A stretch of 64,000 bases of DNA, from contig JAQJVL010000202.1 in the NCBI GenBank assembly GCA_035578905.1, forward strand, positions 1,085,501-1,149,500. The letters are read 5' to 3'. The DNA comes from Stictocephala bisonia. Lineage: Eukaryota > Arthropoda > Insecta > Hemiptera > Membracidae. This document shows positions 44,856-56,734 of the stretch, piece after piece. Position numbers and translations under genes: made by a program. Numbering within the stretch: position 1 is the first letter of the stretch; each line of letters opens with the position of its first letter. The notes under the pieces are model-generated. The model made no database searches and was not told the DNA's origin. It worked only from the letters and a program-made list of their open reading frames with translations.

Positions 44856-44993
44856 ATTCTAGTGGACCGTTAGTTGGTTTTGTAGGAAATGATTATTTTA
44901 ATGCTTTTTCCCCGGTCAAATATGTGAAAATTTAAATTATCATTCTTGACGATTTTACATAAAAAATCTCATAATATCATGGTCCACTAGAAT
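44856..44993. mobile_element. 138-bp MITE-like element with 13-bp perfect terminal inverted repeats
   Basis: ATTCTAGTGGACC at 44856-44868 and GGTCCACTAGAAT at 44981-44993 are exact inverted repeats around an AT-rich core. No clear target-site duplication was seen. Confidence 0.55.
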
Positions 44994-45164
44994 GGACCTT
45001 TAATAATCACAGTGTTCGCTATAACTAATTATAATAATAAACAGGAAATGAACAGTTGAAATAGAAAATCGTGTTTTGGTCTGCCGACGATAAAATATCA
45101 TGGCTACTTCAGGGCTGTCGCCTTTCTACCGGTGACTTGACAATTTGGGAAATAGTCACCTTCA

Positions 45165-45445
45165 AGTATTGTGCTATCACTGTGCGTGTATGGGTGGGTT
45201 ACTTTCACTGTGCGTGTATGGGTGGGCAGGTGGGCACTATCACTGTGCGTGTATGGGTGGGTGGGTGGGTGACTATTACTGTGCGTGTATGGGTGGGCGG
45301 GTGAGCACTATCACTGTGCGTGAGCAGGTGGGCACTATCACTGTGCGTGTATGGGTGGGTGGGTGGGTGACTATCACTGTGCGTGTATGGGTGGGTGGGT
45401 GAGCACTATCACTGTGCGTGAGCAGGTGGGCACTATCACTGTGCG
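45165..45445 (+). repeat. G-rich minisatellite M, locus 3
   Basis: About nine units of CACTGTGCGTGTATGGGTGG plus GTGGGTGACTAT, with some units shortened (GTGAGCAGGTGGGCACTATC). A larger period of about 110 bp repeats near 45240 and 45350. Frames through the array are artefacts. Confidence 0.9.
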
Positions 45446-45877
45446 TCCTCATCAAGCGGCAGAAAGGTGTAGACACATGTCCTCCAGTCCGTTTTCACAG
45501 AATGGAGAAGAGGACATTACTCCTGCTATTGAAGGCCGGATCTCGAAAAGACAGGGCCGCCAAGCTGGCAGAGTCATCCACACTACCCTGCACTAGTTTA
45601 AGTAGGAAAACTAACCCCAAAAGCGTTCTCCTCAGGTTCAGGATCCGGAAACAAAACATGTCAAGCAATACATCATATGGAATCTCAAATGTGTATACCC
45701 ACCCAATTTATTTTGCTATTTGCTATTCTAATGTGCTATGAGACCAGGACTAACGTACCAATCCCGAGTTTATACAGGAGCTATAAAGACGATTATGTAG
45801 TTCCAATACTAGTAATGTAGCAAAAGAAACTAGGATAAAGTTCATGATTTACTTCAATAGTGAAGGTAAGGTTCCAT
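45446..45877. other. Unassigned sequence
   Basis: GC-richer at 45455-45600, giving overlapping frames (45351-45596, 45418-45741) with no domain or splice borders. Confidence 0.45.
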
Positions 45878-45965
45878 GGCAATACCACTGTACGTATGTG
45901 GGTGGGCGGTTGGGTCAATACCACTGTACGTGTATGGGTGGGTTGGTGGGTCAATACCACTGTAA
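45878..45965 (+). repeat. G-rich minisatellite M, locus 4
   Basis: Three units of CAATACCACTGTACGTGTAT plus GGGTGGGTTGGTGGGT. Confidence 0.85.
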
Positions 45966-46137
45966 TGTGACACACCCAGTTCCTTAGTGTATGTTCTAAA
46001 GTGGCTAATATACTCAAGACGAACATACATAAGAATTTTTGGGATCAACGACACATTTTTTTCTTCAACAGAATTGCGATTGTTCACTTTAAGCACAGTT
46101 TTAAGTGTAACTTAAATGAGTTCCTTTTTGTACCTTC

Positions 46138-46345
46138 AGTACCAGTATACCTGTATGTATGGGTGGGAGGATCGGTCAGTACCAGTATACTTGTATGTAT
46201 AGGTGGGTAGGTTGGTCAGTACCAGTATACCTGTATGTATAGGTGGGAGGATCGATCAGTACCAGTATACCTGTATGTATGGGTGGGAGGGTTGGTCAGT
46301 ACCAGTATACCTGTATGTATGGGTGGTTGGGTGGGTCAGTACCAG
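46138..46345 (+). repeat. G-rich minisatellite M, locus 5
   Basis: Five units of about 39 bp: CAGTACCAGTATACCTGTAT plus GTATGGGTGGGAGGATCGGT. A related but distinct variant of the same theme. Confidence 0.85.
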
Positions 46346-47332
46346 CACTTAACTTAAATCTTTTTCACTATTTCACACACATGCACACGCCCTTGCAAGA
46401 GACTCACACATCCTATCACTCACATGCTCAGGAGAAAAACACACTCTCATTTTTCAGTAATCTCGGCATTAATTGGTAATATATTAAAAAAACGTACCAC
46501 AAAATCATATAAAACGTGCCAAGTATTTTTATAAATGACGAAAAACAAATTATAGAAGATCTTTTGAATTAATTGTGTCGTGAACGGAACTGAAAGTGCA
46601 TTGAAAATTACCGACCACTTTCTTTAACACACATTTCTTGCAAAGACTGTACGCGTTGCGATGGTGGCTGTACGTACGTACAGATCTGCAAGTCGCCGTT
46701 GTTCACAAATAAACATAACTTTGATGTGTTTATAACCCGGCCGAATTGCCTTTTTGAAGTGCGGACAGAACACACGCGCGACCCGCGTGAAGTGGAGTTA
46801 TTCTTAGTTCCAGCATTGCGCCATTTCTTTTCTCGTTTTCTTCTGTAAACGAGGTGAATTTCCTACAGGAAACTCAGCGCTGTTGCACATGCGTTGTTTT
46901 TACGTTCATTTTAACGTAATTGGTATTTTTAATTGTTGCATTACTTTTTTAGAGGGAGAGATTCAAAACATTTCATCATCTTCGTATTGGTACGGATGAA
47001 TTCGCTGTATGAAATGAAAACGTTACAGAATATAACTTAAAATATTGTAGTTTTTAAGGGTTTTCTGACATTAAAAGATTGTAGGTTTTTAATTGGGTTT
47101 CTTAGAAAACAAGGAAAACGTAGTTTTAAAGGTACTTTAAAGTGTTAGTACCTTCTGAAGACGACACGAGACTTGTATCTGTCGAAACGACGTGTTGTTT
47201 CTTAAAACACTTTATGTGTTTTACATGATCTACATGATCTACAACAGATCATGATGTAGATCTACAACATGATCTACAACAGATTTATGTTTTATGATTA
47301 AAAAAAAAATGACACAAGACAGTCTGAATTAG
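46346..47332. other. Unassigned sequence with a retroelement-type motif near its end
   Basis: At 47155-47200 lies CTTCTGAAGACGACACGAGA...GTCGAAACGACGTG, the same type of hairpin motif seen at 12110 and 20291. A short GATCTACA-type tandem follows at 47225-47280. No coding domain. Confidence 0.45.
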
Positions 47333-47705
47333 TGGCGGAGTGCTGTAACCTAAACTTGGAGAAACAAAATATGGTTATTGAAGTAGGCCTACATATGTTC
47401 TATACTCTGTCTTCTTAATACAGACATTGTTTCCGCTCAGTGGTTGAAATCGACATGGACGCTAGAAACGTCTTGGGTGTCAGTTTTGGTTGGTCAGGGT
47501 TTGGACGTTGTTTAGGGAAGGGAACTGAGAATCACGACTGTCAGTCAATTAGCTGTAAATCATACCATCAACACGTTGTTCGGATTCCACGTAGAACCGT
47601 AGGTCCTTAGCATCCCTGGCTATTGGGCTATTAATAAATGGTTCTTTCTAAGGAACAGTTGATTCAATTTAGTAACAATGACTATATTCGGTCATCTACA
47701 CTCAT
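47333..47705 (+). mobile_element. tRNA-derived SINE family S1, copy 3
   Basis: Head GGAGTGCTGTAACC, body AATTAGCTGTAAATCATACC and GTTCGGATTCCACGTAGAAC, tail CTATTAATAAATGGTTCTTT and GTAACAATGACTATATTCGG. This is the longest single copy of the family, at about 370 bp. Confidence 0.7.
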
Positions 47706-48367
47706 CACATTCATTCGCTCCTCACACAGATATTCGCTTGTTTTCAGATTGTCTTACATCCGCATATTTGATTAGTACTGAAAGACGGAAACAGTCGAAA
47801 CTGTATTAATTGGCATATTTTGCTTTATATCAGAAAACGCTGGTTGTTTGAAGTAGAATCGTTTAGGAGACTGAAACGCTGAACGAAATGTTGGTTTTTT
47901 TGGGTAAATGAAGGAAATGGGTGATTGAAGGGGAGACAATGACATCTAAAGGGATACCCACCCCTAACCCCTCCAGGTTCCCCTCCCTCCCCCCTCTATT
48001 AAAGGCTTATTATTTTTCTTGTCTGTTATGAGAGGCTCCCTCTTTCCTCTATTCCTCCTTTGGTCGAGTTGTTTTATTGGAATACTTGAGGAAATCTTTA
48101 GCTGTCTATTTAAAACGCTAATTGACCGTCTCGACGTGGTTTATTTTCATGCGTCAATCGAGTTTCCTTTCAGCACTCGAGTGCTCGAGTATTCTCAGTT
48201 TGTTCGCCGATTAACTTTACAAATTCCTTTCTTATTTTTATCTGTTTTCAAACGAAAGAATATTGAGTGTCAAAATATTCTATTTCAGTTAGGATACTAG
48301 TTGCATTTAAAGAATAGTAGGCAAACGTTTTTTTAATGTGATACAATTTTACAGATTATATAGGAAA
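47706..48367. other. Unassigned sequence
   Basis: A 93-codon frame (48019-48300) has hydrophobic stretches but no domain, no promoter and no splice borders. Not called a gene. Confidence 0.45.
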
Positions 48368-48892
48368 TAAATAGTTCCAAAGAATTAGCAAAAACTTTCC
48401 CCCATATTAAACTCTAAAAAATTAAAAATTACCAGTTTAATTCCCAAATATGTTATTTTGCCATAACTAAAAAACTATTCAAGTTAGACATGCGGTTTTT
48501 ACTAAAATATTTTAAATTGTAATCCACACCTTTCCCGAAAATGTAATCAAAACCATTCGAGCCGTTTTTGTAAAAATTCCATTTTGTAGGTTTTGTCTAT
48601 AAAAATAAAAAAATAAAATTTCAAAAAAGTGAAAAAATATTCTGGGCATATTGGTTTTTAAATACACCTATATACCAAATTTCATAAAAATTGATCCATC
48701 CGTTTGGTCTCCAGTGAAGTGCACATACACACAGTCAGATACACATATATCCAGACACAACATTTTTATTCGAAAAAAACCACGGGTTCAGGGGACCCTA
48801 AAATGGATTTTTAGACTAACTTGTTAAAAAATTTGTTTTGGACGACCACAATACTTTCTTTATGCTAACGCATATGGTAGAAAGTAAAACAT
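48368..48892 (+). repeat. Interspersed repeat family R, copy 3
   Basis: Starts TAGTTCCAAAGAATTAGC and ends TATGGTAGAAAGTAAAAC. Contains TTGATCCATCCGTTTGGTCT and CACATACACACAGTCAG. Colinear with copy 2. Confidence 0.8.
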
Positions 48893-48936
48893 GAAGTTTT
48901 TGGATTGTGATTTAGTTTAATATGGTGGATTATAGT

Positions 48937-48937
48937 A

Positions 48938-49016
<79 letters not shown>
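48937..49016. repeat. (TG)n(TA)n compound microsatellite
   Basis: Eight or so GT units followed by about 30 TA units. Confidence 0.95.
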
Positions 49017-49020
<4 letters not shown>

Positions 49021-50019
49021 TAATTTTAACTACAGTCTGTTGATGATTTTACTGTATAGTTATTTATTAACTTAGACTACATATAATTTGCTAAGAATTA
49101 ATTATGCTCGGCGAAGGAAACCATCGTACGTTTTGCAGGCTCACAGTTGTATTTCCTCATTGTTAGCGAGTGAGGGTTGAAGGGAGAACATGACGGCGCT
49201 GAAGGTGACTTGATGTACGGCCCACTAACTGAATACCCGCTCTGTAGCAGGGGAGGGGGATCTTCAGTCTGGCCGGTTGGAATATTTCTGTTCGGTCAGT
49301 TGCATGGTTTATCGCTTAGATTTACATACATCCCTTCCTGACAGCAAGACGTGCCCTTACCACCGACTGCAACTTTTTAAGAGGAGTGGATGTTAAACTA
49401 GTGTTTGCTCAAAATAGGAAGTTAACATTTTAATATCCTAGCCTTATTGAATGATTAATTAGTTGAATGGTTAATGTACAGTAGTGCATTGTGCGAGTAC
49501 AACGTACGGAATTAACGAATTAGCTAATTAAAATAGTTGAGCTCCGTTACTTGGGAACGTTCACTTCAGCCTTGTAAATTCGTATTCCGTTACTAAACGC
49601 TATTATTACGTTAGGTTTGTGACTGATACAGTACATAAAAAACTTAATAATTTTAACACCAAAGAAATATAACTACTGTTTATTCAATAGAAAAATGACA
49701 AATGAGGATGATTTTGCTTAAAATAGTACCAATGTACGATTAGGGTGGGTGGGATTTCAAATGTTTCCCCCCCAACTCATCTAATGGTGATGGCGGTGTG
49801 TGAGAGGGCGGGAGTGTCAGCTACGTCTTATGTGTGGCTGCTGTAGGTGTTGTAGGTTGTAGCAAAATCATCCAAGTGAATTTTACTCCCCTAATTGTGG
49901 TTGAAGTGGTATTTCCTGTTTGTATCTCATAAGTCAATAACAACACTCGACAGTCTTGTTAGAGTCAACGTTTTGTTTCGAATACACTAATATTAAGATA
50001 CATTTTAAACAGCGCATTC

Positions 50020-50021
<2 letters not shown>
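49017..50021. other. Unassigned sequence
   Basis: AT-rich with a GC-richer patch at 49130-49370. No exon, RNA or repeat family was recognised. Confidence 0.5.

Positions 50022-50086
<65 letters not shown>
50022..50086. repeat. Poly-T tract, 65 nt
   Basis: Uninterrupted T run directly left of the telomere-like array. It could be the poly-A tail of a minus-strand retroposon, or slippage. Confidence 0.95.
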
Positions 50087-50088
<2 letters not shown>

Positions 50089-50124
50089 GATCTATGAAAC
50101 ACTTACTTATATAAAACTAACCTT

Positions 50125-50815
50125 GTTAGCTTAACATAAGCTAACCTAGACTAGCATAACCTAACCCAACATAACCTAAGCTAACCTAGCCTAGCCTAAC
50201 ATAAAGTAATCTAACTAAACCTGACATATAAACTTCCCTAACCTAGCCTGACCTAACAAATTAGCTACGCTAACCTAGCCTAGACTAACATAAAGGTAAC
50301 CTTACCAAACATGACATATAAACTAAGTCAAGCCTAACACAAGGTAACCTAGCCTAACCTGACATACAAGCTGAGCTGACTTAGTCTAACCTAACATAAG
50401 GTGACCTAGCCTAACCTGACATATAAGCTAACCTAACCTAGTCTAGCCTAACCTGACATATAAGCTAACCTAACCTAGTCTAGCCTAACATAAGGTAACC
50501 TAACCTAACCTGATATATAAGCTAAGCTAACCTTAAGTCAAACCTAACATAAGGTAACCTAACCCAACCTGATATATAAGCTAAGCTAACCTTAAGTCTA
50601 GCCTAACACAAGTTAACCTAACCTAACCTGATATATATAAGCTAACCTTAAGTCTAGCCTAACATAAGATAACCTAACTTAACCAGATATATAAGTTAAG
50701 CTAACCTTAAGTCTAGCCTAACATAAGGTAGCTTAACCAAACCGAACCTAATCCAGCCTAGCCTAGCCTAACCAAACCTATCTTAACATAAGCTAATCTG
50801 ACCAAACGTAACTTA
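50125..50815 (+). repeat. Degenerate CCTAA-rich minisatellite, unit about 55-60 bp
   Basis: Long stretch built from CTAACCTAACCT-like words. It is organised from about 50220 into units containing GACATATAAGCTAACCTAAC / GATATATAAGCTAAGC, CTTAAGTCTAGCC and TAACATAAGGTAACC. Units near 50510, 50570 and 50630 are most alike. It appears to be a telomere-motif-derived array with its own secondary period. Confidence 0.8.
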
Positions 50816-51764
50816 ACCATTTTATTGTGGTAGTTTAAAACGTAAAGCTTAAAAGCATTTTTCGCCGTTCAAGATGGAACTGTCTCGTGTTACAGACGTA
50901 ACAAATTCTGACACTCGTCATTGCAGCTTGTCACAACGAAAAAAGGAAGGAAATCCCATTTTCAGTTGTAAAAGCTGTTTAACTCAGACGGTATCTACTT
51001 GTATATTTGTATGGTTCGTCATGAGACCATTTAACAAGTTAGGCTATGGCCTAACATATATAAACGTAAACGTTCCAAGTTTTATATTGTATTTTCACAC
51101 CACGATACATTCGAATACTCTCGTTTTTACACGTATAAAACAAGTATTTTGACACGTCTATTTGCATCTGTGGTACGTAAATACATGCTTTTCGGGAGGG
51201 GTTCTCGTCATCTGTTTGAAGTACAAACAAGGCTTACTATGGATGGAAATCGATAGACAATTTAAGGTTACAAATATTGATAAATTAACTTGAATGTTAG
51301 TCCTCTGCAATCTTGAACAATGCAATAGAAAGAGCGCAATGTTTTATCAGTATTAAAATGAGATAGGTTTGAGAAAAACAAGAGAGCACAGTGGAAGGCT
51401 AAGCTGCGGAAGTAAGGCAGCCGCTAGGAAATGAGGATGGGATGTTTTGGTTTTATAAGAAAACTTAGTGGATGAGATTTTATAAGATCCTCAGCTGTAA
51501 AAGAAAGGGAGCGCTTGACCTGGATTCACCGCAACACTGTCTTTTCATCGGTGTAATGACGTGTTTCAATAACAACATAATGAACTGAGATATCATTGAA
51601 GTCCCGGTGTAAATAGAGATCGCTCTTTGAATCTACCTTAGTTAATGAGTAAGAACCACTCGGTGCGAGAATTACATTTGGTTAGCCTCAGTGAACTCAA
51701 AACCGGCGAAAAAACTGCTTTGTACGAATCAGTAAGCTTTGGTCTTTTCATTAATAAATCGAAA
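50816..51764. other. Unassigned sequence
   Basis: A 92-codon frame (50874-51152) has no domain. AT-rich; nothing else was recognised. Confidence 0.5.
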
Positions 51765-52325
51765 TTTTTACTTTCTCCCATATGCGTTAGCATAGAGAAA
51801 GTATTGAAATCGTCAAAAAAATTGTTTGTACAGATTGGTCTAAAAACCATTTTAGGGTCCCCTGAACCCAAAAAAGTGGGATTTTCGAAAAAGACTTTTG
51901 ATGTCTGTCCGTATTTGAGTCTGTCTGTGTGTATGTGCAGTTTGCTGGAGACTAAACAGATAGATCAATTTTTATGAAATTTGGTATGAAGGTGTATTTA
52001 GCCAATATCTCCAGTCTATTTTTTAACTATTTTTTTTTATGAAATTTTAGTTTTTTTTTATTTTTATAGGCAAAAAACATACAACAATGGAATTTCCCCA
52101 AAAATAGCTGTAACGATTTTGATTAAATTTTCAGGAACGGTGTGAATTACAATTTCAAATATTTTAGTAAAAACCGCATGTCTCTAACTTAACCAGTTTT
52201 TGAGTTATGGCAAAAAACATATTTGTAAATCAAACTGGTAATTTTCAATGTCGTACAATTTTAGTGTTTAATATGGGGGAAAGTTCGTTTTCAATTGTTA
52301 GGAACCATTTATTTTGTTATGTGAC
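51765..52325 (-). repeat. Interspersed repeat family R, copy 4
   Basis: Reverse complement of copy 3: TTACTTTCTCCCATATGCGT at the start, TTTTTATGAAATTTGGTATG near 51970, AAACTGGTAATTTTCAATGT near 52230. It faces copy 3 across 2.9 kb. The 110-codon frame at 51645-51977 is inside the repeat and not a gene. Confidence 0.8.
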
Positions 52326-52917
52326 AAATAATAATGCAAATACTGTTTAAAGCTAAATTTTACGTTACTGCTTACAGAGGCAGTTGTCATATTAGATTTA
52401 TATCCCGTAAAAACAGTGTTAAAGACGGTCCGGAAATGCAACTGTACGATTTGACAGAACATTATAATTTTTACTTAGTTCGAAAGATCGTAAAAGTTAC
52501 TGGTGGATCAAATATTTATTTATATATATTTTTTTTTCATAAAAATCATAAACTTATAAATTAAACCCTAATTTATTTTTATTTCGTCATATATTTTTTT
52601 AAATTAAGAGGTGGATCTTCTTAAGATCTTAATACGATGCAAAAATTATAATTTACCAGCAGATAGTTAAGTCATAGGACTGTACAGTATTTAACATTGC
52701 TTTTATGCTGTTTAAATTCAATATGGTGGACTTAAATAGTTATTTTAAGTGTGTTAGGTGTATAGGTAATGTGGTATATATGTAAGTGGCGGTATGTGAT
52801 AGTGTGCTTTTGTAAAAGCGTGAAATATCTCGATATTTTGGTTAGCCATTTAGATGTTTAATTCTGTAAGTTAATTGGTCCCCATGAAAATTGCTCGAGC
52901 TAGAAGGAAGATAAGAT
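52326..52917. other. Unassigned AT-rich sequence
   Basis: Short frame 52334-52564 has no domain. Nothing else was recognised. Confidence 0.5.
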
Positions 52918-52955
52918 AGCATCATTAAAACTATTTTTATAGTTTTAATGATGCT
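52918..52955. repeat. Perfect hairpin, 16-bp arms
   Basis: AGCATCATTAAAACTA, loop TTTTTA, then exact reverse complement. Confidence 0.95.
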
Positions 52956-53184
52956 AAGCTTGAAGTAAGGTGAGAAATACATATTTTAAATGATTTAATT
53001 TTTTTTGGTCGAGTTTTCCGTCGAAGAAAAATGCTGAATTAAAATTATGGGCCTCGAAGTCCCCTTTGGACCTAATATGGTTAATTTTAATAGTCCTCTG
53101 CAGTTAATCAAGTCACAGACCGAGGCCGAAGGCCAAGGTGATACAAGTTGGTACGCGGAGCTTGCAGGGGTGTCTCCTAACTAA

Positions 53185-53248
53185 ATTACACAACGTAGAA
53201 GTGTAAATAAATGTAACTACATTTATTTACACTTCTACGTTGTGTAAT
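53185..53248. repeat. Perfect palindrome, 31-bp arms, 2-bp spacer
   Basis: The left arm begins ATTACACAACGTAGAAGTGT and ends AATGTA; the right arm is its exact reverse complement, ending GTTGTGTAAT. This is the longest perfect dyad in the window. It adjoins CGGAGCTTGCAGGGGTGTCT (53156-53175), which matches the inverted start of family D. Confidence 0.96.
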
Positions 53249-53701
53249 CGCTAGAGATCACGTGTATGCGTGAGTGCTTCGACAACACCCCCCCCTCCAC
53301 TGTTAAACGAATGTCCGTTAACAGTATTTTCGCGTCCCCTGATTAGCCCCATTGTGCGCTGCCAGCGCCCCGTTTAATGCCGCTACCATATTGTGGTCCT
53401 TTCCTCCCGTATTAAATTTTACATTATTCTCGGTTCCCTTTTGATTTGACGTCACTTTACACTTTTGCGTGCTCGCCGATTGTTTTACGCTATTTACGCC
53501 CGCGATGTCGTCATTGAATGTAGTTCTAATTGCTAGTGTGTTGATTGTACAACGGTTATACAATTAACTGATTTGTAAACAGCAAGATTTGTCATATATT
53601 TAGGTCTATGTGTGCTTTTTATTAATAACCAGTGCCATCACTTCTCTCGTCTGTGTGCAAAACGATTGAACAAAACCATTTAAAATGGTAGTTGGGTTGC
53701 T
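53249..53701. other. Unassigned, GC-richer low-repeat block
   Basis: At 53285-53520 lies a moderately GC-rich stretch (for example GCGCTGCCAGCGCCCCG) with an 81-codon minus frame of no recognisable family. It could be a conserved regulatory patch; not testable here. Confidence 0.35.
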
Positions 53702-53742
53702 TTATTAATATTTAGTTAAATCAATAAACTAAATATTAATAA
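53702..53742. repeat. Perfect AT-rich hairpin, 16-bp arms
   Basis: TTATTAATATTTAGTT, 9-base loop, AACTAAATATTAATAA. Confidence 0.95.
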
Positions 53743-55254
53743 GTTTGTTTTAGTCACTTTAACTCTTAAATTAATATTCTGTTTTATTAATCGCAATTTT
53801 AGTTTGTTTTTTCTTAATCTCGCGTTTTGATATGTTTTTTATGTTCATTTTGTTTATTTTAAAATCATCCAGGTCCGTTTTTCTTCTGTGTTTTTTTTAT
53901 TTATTTTTTTTATCATCCCTTCCCAATATTCCTTTATTCCCTGGGATTTTAACGAAAACTTTTTTTAAATTTTGAGTCAAAGCTAACAATAGGTCCCCAA
54001 TTGTTTTAAAATTAACTGACAATTGTCAGTTATAATGTCTCTTATTAAAATATTGTGAAATAAAAACGAGAGAAATGATAGAGGTAAATTGAAAAAAGTA
54101 ATTAGAAACAACAACTTGTTAACCGTGATTTTTTTCATCTGTTCGATTCGCCCCTCTAATATTTTATGATTCAAAATACAGCAGCCACAAAATACAATGC
54201 ATTCTCAGATAAGCAAGTTTTTTTTTTTTTTTTTTATTTTTTTTTTGTAATTCTTAAGTTTTATTTATTTATTTATTTTTTTTTACCGGCGAAAAATGTA
54301 GGACGACCTCTTAATGAGAATAATTCTTCTATAAAGTAGCCTATCTTTCGCTTATTACTTTTAAAAACAATTAATTATTTTCAAATACAATTATAATCAA
54401 GCTTACTCTAATGTATTATTCTGAGAAAAAACGAAAGCCTTATTGAAGATGGCATGGATCTTTTCACAGCATAATACACTAAATAAGTATTAATACTACA
54501 GTAATAATAATATATAAACAGTTACTGGGTAGTAGTACAACATATGTTCAGATACATTCTTATGAATAAAATAATCCGTACCAATACATCACGACCAAGG
54601 CATTAATTACGTGAGAAAAAACATATATAGTCTTTAAACAACAAGCAAACCGTATTGCTATTCCAAAAAGTTTGTCAATCACATTCCGACTAGCGGAAGT
54701 TGGAGACAACAGCTCGTCCGGCGGAACAACTTGCACCAAACTGGAGACATCAGCGCCGCCTCTTGCACGGCTGATAATAATTGAATCTGTACCGTGCCGC
54801 GGCGCCGGATACCCCCTCCCGGCCCTTATCTCCAGTTGAAACAATGGACAGGTGGGCCCTGATGAATCCCATTGTCGGTCGTGTTGGACCGGCCCATTGT
54901 TAACCGCCGAATCTACTATTATGGGATCGTTATTTCCTACTTAGCCGAGCCCTTAAAACGTGCAATGATTCCATCAAAACAAGCATTTTTGTTTGTAAAA
55001 TGTCTAAGTAAGCGTCGATTTGAGAGGTATTACAAAGGTTTTTGTACATGCCTTTGAATATACCATTACCATGGAAAAGCAAAGAATAGTTACGACTTTT
55101 TGAACTTTTCTTGCTTCGTAACAGGTCAACGCGACCTGTTCAATCAATCATGCGAATCGATGAGTTTGATTTTTTTTTTTGTACAAGAAAGGTTTGGGAT
55201 AAGTTATACCATAGACTACCATAGGAACAGAATGTCACAGACAATGCCTTATTG
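53743..55254. other. Unassigned sequence with one GC-rich block
   Basis: T-rich runs at 53880-53960 and 54220-54290. A GC-rich block at 54690-54920 (GCGGCGCCGGATACC, CCCATTGTCGGTCG) holds a 94-codon minus frame with no domain; possible regulatory sequence but unproven. Confidence 0.4.
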
Positions 55255-55490
55255 TCTGTATACCTGTGTTGCTGCGAATTATCTCAAATAAGCGTTCGGA
55301 AGACTTTTTGACGTACTGTTAACTCAGCTGCTAATCACTTAAAAGTGTGCTGGAGAGAGACGGAGAGGGGGATGAAGAGAGGGGGAGGGAGACCTCTGGA
55401 GCTATCTGTGAAAACCGAACAATAAATAAATTTAAAAGAATAGGAAATCCGGCCTCAAGGGACCGTAATGGCCGGCTAGTCTTTTTGTTT
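55255..55490 (+). repeat. Interspersed repeat family B, copy 6
   Basis: GTGTGCTGGAGAGAGACGGA, GGAGCTATCTGTGAAAACCG, AGGAAATCCGGCCTCAAGGG, in the order seen in copies 2 and 3. Confidence 0.7.
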
Positions 55491-55749
55491 CTGTGCTCAG
55501 TTTATTTCCTAAGACACGTTACTAAACGGCACACAGTGAAATATCTGAAATATCTGAATATGAAAGACATGTAAATACAATGTATAGCTTTAGTAAATAT
55601 TTGTGGTAATGAAATATAATAACATATACAGGTAAGAACACGTAACTTGGGAGAGCACGGACCCATTATTATCAATATGTGGTGGAGGAGGGGGGTCGAA
55701 GGTTGGAGAATCGTCAAAGTCGAGAGAATGGACCGTTGTTTAAGAGTGA
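55491..55749. other. Unassigned spacer between inverted B copies
   Basis: AT-rich; contains GAAATATCTGAAATATCTGA (near 55539). No gene. Confidence 0.5.
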
Positions 55750-55945
55750 AGCCTGTTTCCTGCTCGCAAAATTAGTTCATGTTCGGTTTTCACAGGTAGC
55801 GCCAGCCGTCTCCCTCGCTGTCTCCCATCATCCCACTCTCTGTCTCTCAGCACGCAGTGAACCGAGAGTTAGTAGTAGTGAAACAGTCGTACAAACACTT
55901 CCTAAAAAATAATCACCGTTAGATAGTAGCACAGGAGGGCGTGTA
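55750..55945 (-). repeat. Interspersed repeat family B, copy 7
   Basis: Inverted relative to copy 6: AAATTAGTTCATGTTCGGTT, TTCACAGGTAGCGCCAGCCG, CAGCACGCAGTGAACC, GATAGTAGCACAGGAGG. Confidence 0.7.
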
Positions 55946-56734
55946 GAGGAAATACGTTACGTTAGGCGTTATACGTTAGAGGCGAGCTTACTCTTGGCCC
56001 AGAGAATGATTCAGCTGTGTGAAGGGAGGGAAGATCATGATAGTTTAATTGCATAAATGAGTGGGTGAATGAGGTAAACAACCTGTATGTCCGAAAGAGG
56101 TATGAATGTGTTTTGCATGTCACAATGTTAAACATTGTAAATTATTGACTCATTGTGTGTAACATTGTTGTTATCGATGTAATAAAGATATATTATTATA
56201 CATTTCCCTGGACAGTCCGCTTTGGTATATAATCAAAGATAATATTCATAACATAGTCATAGTGGGATATATGTACCTTAGATTTGTAATGAATTACTTA
56301 CTGGTCCGCACATTATCAGTTCGGTGTTCAGTTATCGGAATGTCGCAATACGCTCGCTCCTGCCCATTTCGGACAGGATGCCAGGCTATTTGTCGCAATC
56401 TAAGATTTAAATTCGTTACTGTTATCATTTCCGTATCCGTGTAGCGCAATTTTCCCGCTGATTGCTCCAGCTGGCACGGACCCTGTCCCAAACGTAATTT
56501 GCGTTTGTAAAACAGTTACCGGAGTCCCTTGTTTTTAGATCATTTGAATGTAAAAGCACTTCGTCAAACAAGGAAGTGTCGAATGTGGCTCACTAAACCC
56601 CTCGCAGCCCGCTAATTCGAAACCAGTAAAACATTTGCAATGTTTAAATTATGCTATCCTGAGAGTTTTGTTAAATGTTGTCGTGTAATGTAGTTATCAC
56701 GTATACTTATACAACTACAATTTATAACGTAGTA
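55946..56734. other. Unassigned sequence
   Basis: Short frames at 56262-56491 on both strands have no domain. Nothing else was recognised. Confidence 0.5.

Noticed and set aside
45418..45741. 107-codon frame with a basic stretch (KRTLLLLLKAGSRKDRAAKL)
   Set aside because: Starts inside minisatellite M, lacks splice borders and a recognisable family.
48019..48300. 93-codon hydrophobic frame as a small membrane protein gene
   Set aside because: Composition follows T-rich DNA; no promoter, splice or homology evidence.
53318..53563. 81-codon minus-strand frame as an exon
   Set aside because: No acceptor/donor pair and no recognised family; noted only as a low-repeat block.
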